From Oscillospiraceae bacterium (GTDB taxonomy: Bacteria; Bacillota; Clostridia; Oscillospirales; CAG-272), in assembly GCA_015064735.1 (NCBI GenBank), contig SVRP01000001.1:124001-188000 (forward strand): a stretch of DNA of 64,000 bases, in the 5' to 3' direction. This document shows positions 1 through 9,630 of the stretch, in pieces. How positions within the stretch are numbered: position 1 is the stretch's first letter; each line of letters starts with the position of its first letter. A program made the position numbers and the translations under genes. The notes under the pieces are model-generated. The model had not been told where the DNA came from. It did not search any database and saw nothing but the letters and a program-made list of their open reading frames with translations.

Positions 1-89
1 TCACGGAGCGTGGGAGAAAGGTCGTCCCTCTCGCCTTCGTTTCATTGCCTATTGGAAATGGAAGAAGGTAGAGCCGAAGGAGAGCGATT

Positions 90-467
90 ATGTTTGAGAT
101 CAGCACAGAGTTGAAGGAACTCGCTGACAAGGTATTTGCCAAGGTCAAAGAGTTCAAGCCCATCACAGACAGCGGTTGCCGCATCGCCTATCAGTACGCC
201 GATAAGGAGAAGAAAAGCGGCGGCAAGACGGTCTATGCCGACACTATGAAGGTGTCCGATAAGATGAAAGCGGTTGCTCCGTATGATTTCATCATCACGT
301 TCTACAAGCCGAGCTGTGTGTTGCTCTCGCCTGAAAAGATGGAGATTCTTATGAGGCACGAGCTGAAGCACATCGGCATTAAGGATGGTCGCTTCTTTAT
401 CGTCCCTCACGATGTCGAGGATTTCTCGGACATCATCGAAGAGCACGGTATGAGCTGGATCATTTAA
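90..467 (+). CDS. putative phage metallopeptidase (HELKH motif)
   Basis: 125 aa ORF with HELKHIG zinc-protease motif; ATG preceded by purine-rich RBS; head-gene context. Confidence 0.75.
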   Translation: MFEISTELKELADKVFAKVKEFKPITDSGCRIAYQYADKEKKSGGKTVYADTMKVSDKMKAVAPYDFIITFYKPSCVLLSPEKMEILMRHELKHIGIKDGRFFIVPHDVEDFSDIIEEHGMSWII

Positions 468-512
468 GTCCCGCCAAACCTCGCAAAACCTTCGGGAAAG
501 GAGGGCAAGCCC

Positions 513-1445
513 TTGAACAAACAAACACACCACCAACTCGTAAAAGAGGCGGTAAGCAAGAAATTTCGAGGTACCCAGCCTCTTAAAAGCAAGGTTATCC
601 CTCGGTATCCCGATTCGTGCGAACGTGAATTGCAACGAATCGCACGAGGATATACCAAGATGTTCTACGCCATCCTGAAAGACCATCTGCCTGAAATGAT
701 GTCTGCCTACAAAAAGGAAAGGCACGGCGACTCTCGGTTTGATGATGCGATGGACCTTGACAGAGAAATCCGTCAACAGTTCGCTGCCATCGCCCAAGAG
801 CTGGAGCGGAAGGTTTCTCAGCACGGCTTGGAAGAGCTGGTCGAAAAGGCTGGCAAATTGACAAAGAACGCTTCCGTTCGTGAATGGAAACGTGTCATAC
901 GCAACACGCTCGGCGTTGACCTTATGGATGACTACTATAACGGTGAAGCCTATGACCGAGCGTTGCGAAAATGGATTGATGAGAATGTCCTGAAAATCAA
1001 GAGCATACCGAATGAGGCTCTCGATGAGATGCAAGGCATCATTCGAGAGGGATACCAAAACGGTAGAACGATAAGGGATATTACGAAAGAGATCCAAAAA
1101 GAGTTTGGAGTAACCAAGAACAAAGCCGAGGCTCTTGCACGAGATCAGGTTTCCACGCTGAATGCACAGCTTACCCGTATGCAACAGGAAGATGCAGGGT
1201 GCGAGGAATACATCTGGTCGGATTCGGGAGACTCACGTGTTCGTGATTGCCACCATTCGCTCGACGGTAAACGCTTCAGGTGGGATAACCCGCCTGAAAT
1301 GTGGTACAAGACCAAATCAAAAGGCATCGTCTATACCGGACGTCGTTGCCATCCCGGAGAGGACTATTGCTGCCGATGTGTGGCAATACCCTATTTCAAT
1401 TTGGAGACAATAGATATTCCGATACAGCAAGCCGATGAAGTATGA
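513..1445 (+). CDS. phage head morphogenesis protein (Mu F / SPP1 gp7-like)
   Basis: 310 aa; C-terminal CxH...HPGEDYCCRC region typical of the Mu F-like family; TTG start after GGAAAGGAGG. Confidence 0.75.
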   Translation: MNKQTHHQLVKEAVSKKFRGTQPLKSKVIPRYPDSCERELQRIARGYTKMFYAILKDHLPEMMSAYKKERHGDSRFDDAMDLDREIRQQFAAIAQELERKVSQHGLEELVEKAGKLTKNASVREWKRVIRNTLGVDLMDDYYNGEAYDRALRKWIDENVLKIKSIPNEALDEMQGIIREGYQNGRTIRDITKEIQKEFGVTKNKAEALARDQVSTLNAQLTRMQQEDAGCEEYIWSDSGDSRVRDCHHSLDGKRFRWDNPPEMWYKTKSKGIVYTGRRCHPGEDYCCRCVAIPYFNLETIDIPIQQADEV

Positions 1446-1486
1446 GGCCCGACTATTCTCGAAGGCTTGAAAGGAGGAAACACTGA

Positions 1487-1684
1487 TTGTCGGACGGATA
1501 CAAGCAGCACATCAAGGTCTTTATTGACTTTGATGAGTTTTGCAGACCGAAGTGTATGTGTCTGCGATACAAGAAGAAGTGCAACAAGAAGTGTACTCCC
1601 GAAGTGGTCGAACGAGATCCGTATCGTGGTTGGGAGGATTGCTTCAAGGTTGACAAATACGGAAAATCGAAAGGTTCTCGATAA
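1487..1684 (+). CDS. small Cys-rich hypothetical protein
   Basis: 65 aa, TTG start after AAAGGAGG; fills the gap between head genes. Confidence 0.5.
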   Translation: MSDGYKQHIKVFIDFDEFCRPKCMCLRYKKKCNKKCTPEVVERDPYRGWEDCFKVDKYGKSKGSR

Positions 1685-1773
1685 ATGAAAGTATATGTTG
1701 CTGGAAAGAGCCGTGACTCTCCCCCAATGGAGACAGGACCTCCGGCTCATAGAACAGAAAGGAAATTGCTATT

Positions 1774-2079
1774 ATGAAAAATGCTTATCCAATCGGCGGA
1801 GTATGCCGACAGATCATCAAGACCTGCGAGAGAATCGAAACAATGGCGAGCGACACCGAGGGTTTTGAAAGCCAGAACCACGAGGCACTCGCCATTATGT
1901 TTGAAGATCTCGCTCTCGAAGAGTTGGAACACGTGCAGAAGCTCGTTCTTTCGCTCACAAGCCTCGTAGTCGAGGGTGCTTCCAACGGAGAGGGAGAGAA
2001 AACGGAGGCAAACGCCGATGACAGCGTTTTTGTCGAGGGTGAACTCACCGAAGAAAAGACGGTAGAGAAAGCCGAATAA
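1774..2079 (+). CDS. hypothetical phage protein
   Basis: 101 aa ORF with RBS, acidic C-terminus. Confidence 0.65.
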   Translation: MKNAYPIGGVCRQIIKTCERIETMASDTEGFESQNHEALAIMFEDLALEELEHVQKLVLSLTSLVVEGASNGEGEKTEANADDSVFVEGELTEEKTVEKAE

Positions 2080-2086
2080 TCGAAGG

Positions 2087-2107
2087 TAAGGTGCAATCAG
2101 CACCTTA
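2087..2107 (+). terminator. stem-loop TAAGGTGC-AATCA-GCACCTTA followed by T-run
   Basis: 8 bp perfect stem then TTTTTAT. Confidence 0.6.
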
Positions 2108-2143
2108 TTTTTATGTCATCACACAGAAAGGAGGCGGACAGAA

Positions 2144-3628
2144 ATGCCCCCTACGCTTACCAGAGTAGTTCGTCTTGACAGTTTTCCTGTCGCAACGACG
2201 TACTACACAGAAGAAGGATACTTGAAAGATCGCCCTATTCTTACGAGTACGGGCATCTTTGAGTATAGAAATCCTGATGGCAGCATCAGGAGGGAGCTTC
2301 GGCTCCCAGAGGAGGTTTTTGCTGAAGAAAGCCTGAAGTCATACAAGGGTAAGCCGATCATCATTACCCACGACGCTGGACTTGTTACAAAGGACAACGT
2401 GAGTAAGCATCAGATCGGTACGATCCTGACCGACGGCTATCGTAGCGGAGACGACGTGCGAGGCGAAATCATTATCCACGATACAGATAAGATGAAGCGT
2501 TGCAGGCTCAAAGAACTTTCGCTCGGTTATGATCTCGACTTGGAGGAGACATCAGGCGAGTGGAACGGTCAGCCCTACGATGCAATTCAGCGGAACATCC
2601 GCATCAACCACTTGGCACTCGTCCGTGAGGCGAGAGCCGGAGACCAAGCACGGCTGAATATCGACAGTCGTGACTCTAACACAATCCTTAAAGGAGGAAA
2701 AGCAATGAGCAAAAAGACCACGAAAGATGCTCGTCGTGCTGATGGCGTACTCACCAAAGAGGAGCTTGCCAAGGCAATTGATGAGTATATGGCTCGCCGT
2801 GCCGCAAGTGCGGAAGCCAACGGGGACGAAGGCACTCCCGATGAGGGCAAGGTAGTATCGACCGAGCCTGAAGTAAATGCCGCTGACACCGGTGCTGAGA
2901 ACGAGCCCGCTGTCGAGGAAGCTGCTTCCGTTGAAGAGAAGGTCCAGATGATCAAGGACCGCAACAACGGAGACAACGAACCCGCTACCGTAGAGGAAGC
3001 AACCGAAGTTCTTGCCAAGAAGGACGAGGATATGAACCTTCTCTACGACATCATCGACACTCTCCTTGCAGAGAGAGATTTCGGTGCTAAGGCTGACGGA
3101 TGCGGAACCGAGGGTGCGGAGAACACCGACGGTGACGATGAGAACGCCAAGGGCAACACCGATGAAGAGGGCGGCGAGGAAGGCAAGCCCGCAGAGGGTG
3201 CAACCGAGGAAGGCGAGAAGACCGATTCCGATGAGGAAGAGGAGAAGAAGCCCGAAATCGTTATGCCCGAAGTGAAGTCCACTTCCCAGATGAACGCAGA
3301 TGCAGTTGATGCAATTGTTCGTCAGCGTATCCAGCTCGGAATGCTCGGCAGAATCATCAACCTTGATGGTCTTGAAAATATGAGCATCACCGATGCGAAG
3401 AAGGCAATCGTGCTTGCACATCGTCCCTCTGTCCGTCTTGACGGTAAGAGCGAGACCTATGTAAATGCGATGTTCGATCTCGCAGTTGCCGACATCAATG
3501 CCGGCTCCAAGAAGGACACCAGCTTCCAGAGAAAGCAGATGTTCAACAAAGATTCTCGTGCTGACGAGTCCGACGGCGATTCTGCTGAGGCGGCTCGTGC
3601 GAGAATGATCGCAAAACAGTCCAGATAA
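2144..3628 (+). CDS. DUF2213-like prohead protease / scaffold fusion
   Basis: 494 aa; N-terminal DUF2213-like sequence (GYSLGYDLDLEE-like region, LALVREARAGDQARLN); acidic low-complexity scaffold-like C-terminal half. Confidence 0.75.
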   Translation: MPPTLTRVVRLDSFPVATTYYTEEGYLKDRPILTSTGIFEYRNPDGSIRRELRLPEEVFAEESLKSYKGKPIIITHDAGLVTKDNVSKHQIGTILTDGYRSGDDVRGEIIIHDTDKMKRCRLKELSLGYDLDLEETSGEWNGQPYDAIQRNIRINHLALVREARAGDQARLNIDSRDSNTILKGGKAMSKKTTKDARRADGVLTKEELAKAIDEYMARRAASAEANGDEGTPDEGKVVSTEPEVNAADTGAENEPAVEEAASVEEKVQMIKDRNNGDNEPATVEEATEVLAKKDEDMNLLYDIIDTLLAERDFGAKADGCGTEGAENTDGDDENAKGNTDEEGGEEGKPAEGATEEGEKTDSDEEEEKKPEIVMPEVKSTSQMNADAVDAIVRQRIQLGMLGRIINLDGLENMSITDAKKAIVLAHRPSVRLDGKSETYVNAMFDLAVADINAGSKKDTSFQRKQMFNKDSRADESDGDSAEAARARMIAKQSR

Positions 3629-3646
3629 TTAAGGAGGATAAAGATT

Positions 3647-4171
3647 ATGGCACAGACCAGATACGGTTTTTCCACCCCCAAGGGCGGTGCAGGTGGTATC
3701 CTTGACATCGCTCCCTACGCAATCGACACTTTCATCAACGAGGAAGCTACGGGTGTAATGCTTCACGGCGTTGGTGTTGTTGCAGGTTCCACCCCCGGTA
3801 CTAACGTAAAGCTCCCCGCAGCAGGTGCTACTGCTGCCAACTTCGAGGGCGTTGTTGTAAACAACAGAACCACCGAGCTCGACCTCGAAGGCAATATGCA
3901 CATCAAGACCAAGGCAGCTCTTGGTGTTATGCGTTACGGTCGTGTTTACGTCCGTCTCGCTGACGGTATCGAGCCCGCTTATGGCGAGGCTGCTTACCTC
4001 ATCACTTCCGGTGATGAGGCTGGTTTCTTCACCAACGTAGCCGAGGGCAATGTTGCTATCAAGGCTCGTTTCGTCGGCGGCAAGGACGCAACTGCCGCAA
4101 TCGCAGCTATTGAGCTTTTCAATCAGGCTCAGGAAGTAATCGACCTTAATCAAGGAGGTACAGCAGAATGA
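3647..4171 (+). CDS. capsid decoration / structural cement-like protein
   Basis: 174 aa, Gly/Ala/Val-rich, directly upstream of capsid gene. Confidence 0.6.
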   Translation: MAQTRYGFSTPKGGAGGILDIAPYAIDTFINEEATGVMLHGVGVVAGSTPGTNVKLPAAGATAANFEGVVVNNRTTELDLEGNMHIKTKAALGVMRYGRVYVRLADGIEPAYGEAAYLITSGDEAGFFTNVAEGNVAIKARFVGGKDATAAIAAIELFNQAQEVIDLNQGGTAE

Positions 4172-5196
4172 AAAAGCACACTCATTACGATAACAGAGAG
4201 ATGGAAACCCTCAGAGGTTCTTCTATCCCTTCCGCAATTCTTGCTTCCGAAGGCGTCCGCTTCGACAGTGCAGAGGACGCTTCCGTATTCTTCGCTCGTG
4301 AGCTCGACTACGTAAAGCAGCAGTCTTACGATGTCGAGTATCCCGAACTCACCGCTCTCAACCTTTTCCCCATCTCGTCCGAGGCAGACGCAGGTGCAGA
4401 GACTATCACGTACTACACCTACGACAAGACCGGTCTTGCAAAGGTCATCGACAACTACTCGACCGACCTTCCTCGTGCAGACGTAAACGGCACTCCCTCT
4501 TATGCGAAGATCAAGTCCGTTGGTGCTTCCTACGGCTACTCCGCACAGGAGATGAGAGCTTCCCGTCTTGCAGGCAAGTCCCTCGACGCTCGTAAGGCAG
4601 AGTCCGCTCGTTACCAGATCGACCGCCTCACCAACCAGATCGCTTGGGCTGGCGATGTGAATTCCGGTCTTATGGGTGTTCTCTCCGCAGGTCAGAACAT
4701 TCCTCTTTACACCATCGTTGCAGGTGCAGGCGGTGGCACGACTTGGGCTGAAAAGACCGCTGATGAGATCCTCGCAGACATCAACGGTATGGCAAAGCAG
4801 GTCGCAAGAACGACCAAGAACGTAGAGCGTCCCGACACTCTCTGCGTTCCCGCAGATGTTTATATGGACATCTCCACCCGTCGTATCGACCACACCAACA
4901 CCACGGTTCTCGCATTCGTGCTTGAGCACGCTCCCTTCATCAAGAATGTCGTTCCTGCGGCAGAGCTTGATGCAGACAGCGTTGACACCAACCCCTACGC
5001 AGCAGCGCAGAACGGTGCAGGTGTTGCGTTCCTTTTCAAGAACGACAAGAGAAAGCTCTCTCTGGAGAATCCTATGCCGTTCTACCAGTATCCTCTTCAG
5101 GTCGAGAAGCTGGAGACTATCATTCCTTGCGAGGCTCGCACCGCAGGCGTGATCGTTTACTATCCTCTCTCCTGCCTCATCGCAGTAGGCGTATAA
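4168..5196 (+). CDS. major capsid protein (DUF2184-like)
   Basis: 342 aa; position after protease/scaffold and decoration genes; capsid-like composition. Confidence 0.75.
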   Translation: MKKHTHYDNREMETLRGSSIPSAILASEGVRFDSAEDASVFFARELDYVKQQSYDVEYPELTALNLFPISSEADAGAETITYYTYDKTGLAKVIDNYSTDLPRADVNGTPSYAKIKSVGASYGYSAQEMRASRLAGKSLDARKAESARYQIDRLTNQIAWAGDVNSGLMGVLSAGQNIPLYTIVAGAGGGTTWAEKTADEILADINGMAKQVARTTKNVERPDTLCVPADVYMDISTRRIDHTNTTVLAFVLEHAPFIKNVVPAAELDADSVDTNPYAAAQNGAGVAFLFKNDKRKLSLENPMPFYQYPLQVEKLETIIPCEARTAGVIVYYPLSCLIAVGV

Positions 5197-5211
5197 TCGA
5201 GGATATTTTTT

Positions 5212-5245
5212 TACGGAGGGGTTGCCAATCGGCAATCTCTCCGTA
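5212..5245 (+). terminator. long stem-loop downstream of capsid gene
   Basis: ACGGAGGGGTTGCC-AATC-GGCAATCTCTCCGT. Confidence 0.5.
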
Positions 5246-5297
5246 CATTCTTGTCAAATAAATGCTACGGCAAAATCAAATTTTTGGAGGTAAAGAA

Positions 5298-5555
5298 ATG
5301 ATTATCAAGAATATCAAATCGAAGATCATCGGCATCGGAAAGACGGTGCTGATGCCTGACGAGTCCTTGCCTATCAGCAAGGAAATTGCAGAGAGTGCCG
5401 CTGTTAAGGCTTACGTTCGCCTTGGCTTCGTTCAGCTTATCGAAGAGAAGGTTGAGGCTCCCGTAGCCGAGACCGTTGAAGAGACTGCTGAGGAGACCAC
5501 GGAAGCTCCTAAGCCTGCTCCCAAGAAAGCTCCCGCAAAGGCGAAAGCCGAATAA
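5298..5555 (+). CDS. hypothetical protein, Ala/Pro/Lys-rich C-terminus
   Basis: ORF 5262-5555; ATG at 5298 follows GGAGGTAAAGAA. Confidence 0.6.
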   Translation: MIIKNIKSKIIGIGKTVLMPDESLPISKEIAESAAVKAYVRLGFVQLIEEKVEAPVAETVEETAEETTEAPKPAPKKAPAKAKAE

Positions 5556-5567
5556 GGAGGCTTCCTT

Positions 5568-5948
5568 ATGACCGCTCTCGAAGTATTCCGTATGACCGCC
5601 AAAGAGTTTGACGATCTGGAGGACAGTGAGGTTCAGAAGTGGATCGAACTTGTAACGCCTCTTATCAGCAAGAGAGTGTTCAAGGAGACCTACGAACAGT
5701 GCCTTGCTCTCCTTGCGGCTCACAATCTCAAAATGTCAGGATACGGCGACACTTCGGTTGGAACGGTAGATGACTCCCTTCGTGTCAGTTCGTACTCGGA
5801 GGGTAGCACCTCGATAGGATTTTCGACCTCACAGAGCAACAACCTCGCAGTTGATGCGGAGTACACTCTGACGGTTTACGGCTTGCGGTATCTCACGATC
5901 CGCCGCCTGAAAATCATATCTATCCATTCAGCCGGGGAGCGTCGTTAA
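5568..5948 (+). CDS. DUF4054-like head-tail connector
   Basis: 126 aa, position between capsid and neck genes. Confidence 0.6.
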   Translation: MTALEVFRMTAKEFDDLEDSEVQKWIELVTPLISKRVFKETYEQCLALLAAHNLKMSGYGDTSVGTVDDSLRVSSYSEGSTSIGFSTSQSNNLAVDAEYTLTVYGLRYLTIRRLKIISIHSAGERR

Positions 5949-6421
5949 TGGCTGCAAAGGCAAAGGACAAATTGACACCCGATGGCGAGAAGTTCTATGC
6001 GGAAATCGAAAAGCTGAAGAAATTGCAGGTTCGAGTAGGTTTCCAGCAAGGAACCGCACAGGAGGAAGATGGAACCGACATCTGCGATGTTGCGATGTGG
6101 AACGAACTCGGAACGTCATCCACTCCCTCTCGACCGTTCTTGGCTATGAGCGTTGATGACAACGCCGACAAGATAAACGCTTTCCTGAAGGGGCAACTCA
6201 AATTGCTCGCACAAGGAAGGACTACGGCAGAAGGGATCTTGAAAGCCATCGGTGTCTTCCAAAAAGGCTTGATACAGGAGAAGATCAAGTCTGGTGATTT
6301 TGAGCCAAACGCTCCAAGCACCATCGCCAAGAAAGGCTCCGACAAGCCCCTTATCGACACCGGCACAATGAGGCAATCTGTTAATTTCGCAGTCACGAAG
6401 AAAGGAGGTAACGACAAGTGA
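5948..6421 (+). CDS. HK97 gp10 / Mu gpG-like virion morphogenesis protein
   Basis: 157 aa; 'MWNELGT...PSRPFL' and 'PLIDTGTMRQSV' signatures. Confidence 0.75.
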   Translation: MAAKAKDKLTPDGEKFYAEIEKLKKLQVRVGFQQGTAQEEDGTDICDVAMWNELGTSSTPSRPFLAMSVDDNADKINAFLKGQLKLLAQGRTTAEGILKAIGVFQKGLIQEKIKSGDFEPNAPSTIAKKGSDKPLIDTGTMRQSVNFAVTKKGGNDK

Positions 6422-6822
6422 ATATTTGGAAAATCCCGTACACCCTGCGGAGATATAATCCGCAGAAGAAAAAGAAAGGTTATGTTACACGCAACTACAC
6501 CGATACCGTTGTGAAGCTGAATGTTCAGCCTATGTCCGCACAGGTCGAGGTCACGGCAGAAGGAAAGAGATGCCCCAAACGCATCAAGGCGTTCGGCACA
6601 TTCCCCATCCGCACAGTTGATACGACCAAGGGCATTAACGCTGACCGTTTGTTTTATCAGGGTGCTTGGTACGAGTGTGTGCAGAGCCAGATGTGGGAGC
6701 ACACGCCACTGTTCCACTACGAATCGGAGTTCACCCTCGTAACAGAGGCGATCCCCGAATCCGACAAGAAGCCGCCTTCATCGACCGACAGCGAACCCGC
6801 AGAAGACGGAGGCAATGAATGA
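6418..6822 (+). CDS. head closure / neck protein
   Basis: 134 aa; synteny, 4-nt overlap with neighbours. Confidence 0.55.
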   Translation: MNIWKIPYTLRRYNPQKKKKGYVTRNYTDTVVKLNVQPMSAQVEVTAEGKRCPKRIKAFGTFPIRTVDTTKGINADRLFYQGAWYECVQSQMWEHTPLFHYESEFTLVTEAIPESDKKPPSSTDSEPAEDGGNE

Positions 6823-7418
6823 GAATAGACGAACTTCGTGACGTTCTGTTCGAATTTATCCAAGGATATTTTGCCGGAGCAGATGTAGCGTGGGGACCAC
6901 GCCAAAACGCAACCAAGCCCATAAACCCGTTTTTAAGCCTCACAATGGGCAAGGTTCACAGAAGCCAACATTCACTCCTCGAAATCACAAACGAGGCATC
7001 ACGAAGCCTTATTCCTTGCACAGTGATACTCTCGACCGAACTCTTTACCCACGGTAGAGAGGTTGTTGACGAAGAGGGTGATTCGTACTTTGAGGACACG
7101 GCAGAGGCAGATATGATGGACTTCGTAAACTTTATGACATCGGATTATGCCGACGATCATTACGAACGTCTGAACATAAATGTCCGTCCTGAAGGTGATA
7201 TTCTGCCGACATCCGCAGTCCGAGATCAAGACTATGAGTATCGGGCAAAGCAAGAATTTCTCGTTTCCTTTATGGGAGAGGCAGAGGGTTACGCTGGCAT
7301 CAGCAGACCTAATTGGAAACAGACCGCAAGCGGAGGCGGTACGGAAGAGCTTGCAAATCTTCAGATTAACGATGTCGATCCCTTAACGCTCGACATCGAA
7401 CAAACACAGGAGGAATAA
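6819..7418 (+). CDS. phage neck terminator protein-like
   Basis: 199 aa; directly upstream of tail sheath. Confidence 0.6.
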   Translation: MRIDELRDVLFEFIQGYFAGADVAWGPRQNATKPINPFLSLTMGKVHRSQHSLLEITNEASRSLIPCTVILSTELFTHGREVVDEEGDSYFEDTAEADMMDFVNFMTSDYADDHYERLNINVRPEGDILPTSAVRDQDYEYRAKQEFLVSFMGEAEGYAGISRPNWKQTASGGGTEELANLQINDVDPLTLDIEQTQEE

Positions 7419-7421
7419 CCT

Positions 7422-8465
7422 ATGGCTTTAATCGACACTCTCGTAAAGATGGACATTTCGATCAGCACAGCCGCTGCTGATTCGGAGAGCTTCGACAATA
7501 TGCTCATCGTTGGTCCTGCTCCTGCCGCTGGCGGTGCCACGACTCCCCCCGATGTAGGTGTTTATACCGAAATCGGTGAGCTGACTTCCGCTGGATGGGG
7601 CAAGACGGATCCCGTATATATCGGAGCCTCTATCGCATTTGCGAACAATCCTTCGGCTCCTCTTTACATTGCGGTCATCAAGCTCGACGAGAATGCTACC
7701 GATGCACTCGACAGAGCTATCGAGACGCCCGGCTGGTATGGCATCGCTCCTTGCGGTGTTTCTACCGATGAGCTTGCCGACATCGCTCTTTGGGCTGATG
7801 CGAACACTAAGTTCCTCGGCTTCACTGTAACCGATGGAGAGAACCCCGTTGGTACGTCCTACGCTCGTGCGTATGGATTTAGCACCAAGAGTTCGCAGAC
7901 CTATCCCAACAACATTTACACCCACGTTGCTATGATGGCAACCGGTTTGAGCTACGAGGCTGGCTCTGAGACTTGGGCGTACAAGACGCTCAACGGTATC
8001 GAGCCTGAGCCTTACACCCAGACCGAGATCGCTGCCCTCAAAGCAGAAAACCTCAACTGCTACGTTCACTGTGCTGGCAAGAACATCACGCTGGACGGCA
8101 GAACGGTATCCGGCGAGTGGATCGACGTTATCCGCTTCCGTGATTGGCTCCAGAATGATATGCAGAAGGGTATCTACAACCTGTTCATTATGAACCCGAA
8201 GGTTCCCTTTACCTCGAAAGGTATCACGCTCATTCAGAACCAGATGATCGCCTCGTTGAAAAAGGGACAGACGAAGGGCGGCATTGCCGAGACCGAGTAC
8301 GACGCTGACGGAAACGAAATCGTCGGATTCACCACTTCTGTTCCTACCGCTGCAAGCGTCAGCGACGCTGATAAGGCAGCAAGAACGCTGAAGGGCTGTA
8401 AGTTTACCGCAAGACTTGCTGGAGCAATCCATCTCGTCGAGGTAAACGGAACCCTCGTATCTTAA
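7422..8465 (+). CDS. DUF3383-like tail sheath protein
   Basis: 347 aa; sheath-like N- and C-termini; position before tube gene. Confidence 0.75.
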   Translation: MALIDTLVKMDISISTAAADSESFDNMLIVGPAPAAGGATTPPDVGVYTEIGELTSAGWGKTDPVYIGASIAFANNPSAPLYIAVIKLDENATDALDRAIETPGWYGIAPCGVSTDELADIALWADANTKFLGFTVTDGENPVGTSYARAYGFSTKSSQTYPNNIYTHVAMMATGLSYEAGSETWAYKTLNGIEPEPYTQTEIAALKAENLNCYVHCAGKNITLDGRTVSGEWIDVIRFRDWLQNDMQKGIYNLFIMNPKVPFTSKGITLIQNQMIASLKKGQTKGGIAETEYDADGNEIVGFTTSVPTAASVSDADKAARTLKGCKFTARLAGAIHLVEVNGTLVS

Positions 8466-8479
8466 CGGAGGTATAACAA

Positions 8480-8902
8480 ATGGCAGCAGGAACTGTAAAA
8501 ACCTATAACAGCCGACAGGTCATCATTACCTTCGGCACTCACGCCGTTTCCGGTCTCGCTGACGACTCTTTCGTAACCATCGAAGAGAAGGGCGAGGGCG
8601 TTCTCTCCAAAACCGGCTGTGACGGTGAGATCGCAAGAGCGGTCGATCCCAACAAGCAGTACACGGTGAAGCTCGCACTCTTGCAGATGTCCGACACCGC
8701 AAAGTGGCTTCGCTCTATGTACAAGAAGGACAAAACCACAGGTGACGGTTTGTTTCCCATTCTCGTAAAAGACCTCAGAGGCGGCGTTGTTTTCTCTACC
8801 GACAATGCGTGGGTACAGAAGCAGCCCTCTTGGGTAAGAGGTAAGGACACGAACAATCAGGAGTGGTCCATCGAAACCGGTGAAGGCGAATTCACCGAAT
8901 AA
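8480..8902 (+). CDS. DUF3277-like tail tube protein
   Basis: 140 aa; follows sheath gene. Confidence 0.75.
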   Translation: MAAGTVKTYNSRQVIITFGTHAVSGLADDSFVTIEEKGEGVLSKTGCDGEIARAVDPNKQYTVKLALLQMSDTAKWLRSMYKKDKTTGDGLFPILVKDLRGGVVFSTDNAWVQKQPSWVRGKDTNNQEWSIETGEGEFTE

Positions 8903-8938
8903 AAAATAAAAGTATTTGCGTCAAGGAGGTATTAAACG

Positions 8939-9445
8939 ATGCAAGAGTCTAAGATGTTTACGCCGAGAGATGTAACAGTCTCCGGTACACAGTTTCACAT
9001 TTTCCCGTTCGGAGCGTTCAAGGCTGCCAACCTGAGTGGTGAGCTTGCACAGCTCGCCATTCCGCTCATTGCAGGCATTTCGGCTCTCCCCACGGGAGAA
9101 GGAGAAGATCCGCTTGACGCAGATTTGGAAAAGATTGCCCCTGCACTGTCGGGGGCTTTCGATTCCTTGTCTGGCGATAAGGTAGAAAACCTGTTGAGAA
9201 AGCTCGTTCTCAACAAGAACGTCTCCGTAGATTACGAAGACGAAACCGTATATCTCACGGAGGAGCTTATGAATGAGATCTTCTGTTGCGATATTATGGG
9301 TATCTATATGCTCGCTTTTGAGGTCATCAAGACGAACTACGGCGGTTTTTTCAAGAAGCTCGGAAACCTATCTGGCTCTGTAACCGAGAAAGTATCGACC
9401 TTGACGAAAGCGGCGGGATTGAGAAATACGGAAACCTCGACCTGA
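8939..9445 (+). CDS. tail assembly chaperone (G product)
   Basis: 168 aa between tube and tape measure; contains T TTT TTC slippery heptamer at 9346-9352. Confidence 0.75.
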   Translation: MQESKMFTPRDVTVSGTQFHIFPFGAFKAANLSGELAQLAIPLIAGISALPTGEGEDPLDADLEKIAPALSGAFDSLSGDKVENLLRKLVLNKNVSVDYEDETVYLTEELMNEIFCCDIMGIYMLAFEVIKTNYGGFFKKLGNLSGSVTEKVSTLTKAAGLRNTETST

Positions 9446-9630
9446 CCGCTTTTTCCGAACTTGAACTCAGAATGTACACGTTAATCAAGGCACAGCTCGC
9501 ATCGAAAATGGAACTCGAAGCGTGGTACACGCTTGATGAGGCATTGAAACTGTATGCTTTGTACAAGAGAGACGTGGATATTGAGAGGCTTCAAGCGGAA
9601 GACTTGAAAAGCGAGGTGAGTAAGCGATGA
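9349..9630 (+). CDS. -1 frameshift extension of tail assembly chaperone (GT product)
   Basis: Reading frame -1 to the 8939 ORF, open from the slippery site to TGA 9628-9630, overlapping the tape measure ATG. Confidence 0.7.
   Translation, partial: FQEARKPIWLCNRESIDLDESGGIEKYGNLDLTAFSELELRMYTLIKAQLASKMELEAWYTLDEALKLYALYKRDVDIERLQAEDLKSEVSKR

Noticed and set aside
42-1184. Long minus-strand ORFs opposite phage genes (e.g. 42-1184, 2552-3421, 4150-5235, 7428-8432)
   Set aside because: Shadow ORFs opposite well-supported + strand genes; no RBS logic or family resemblance.
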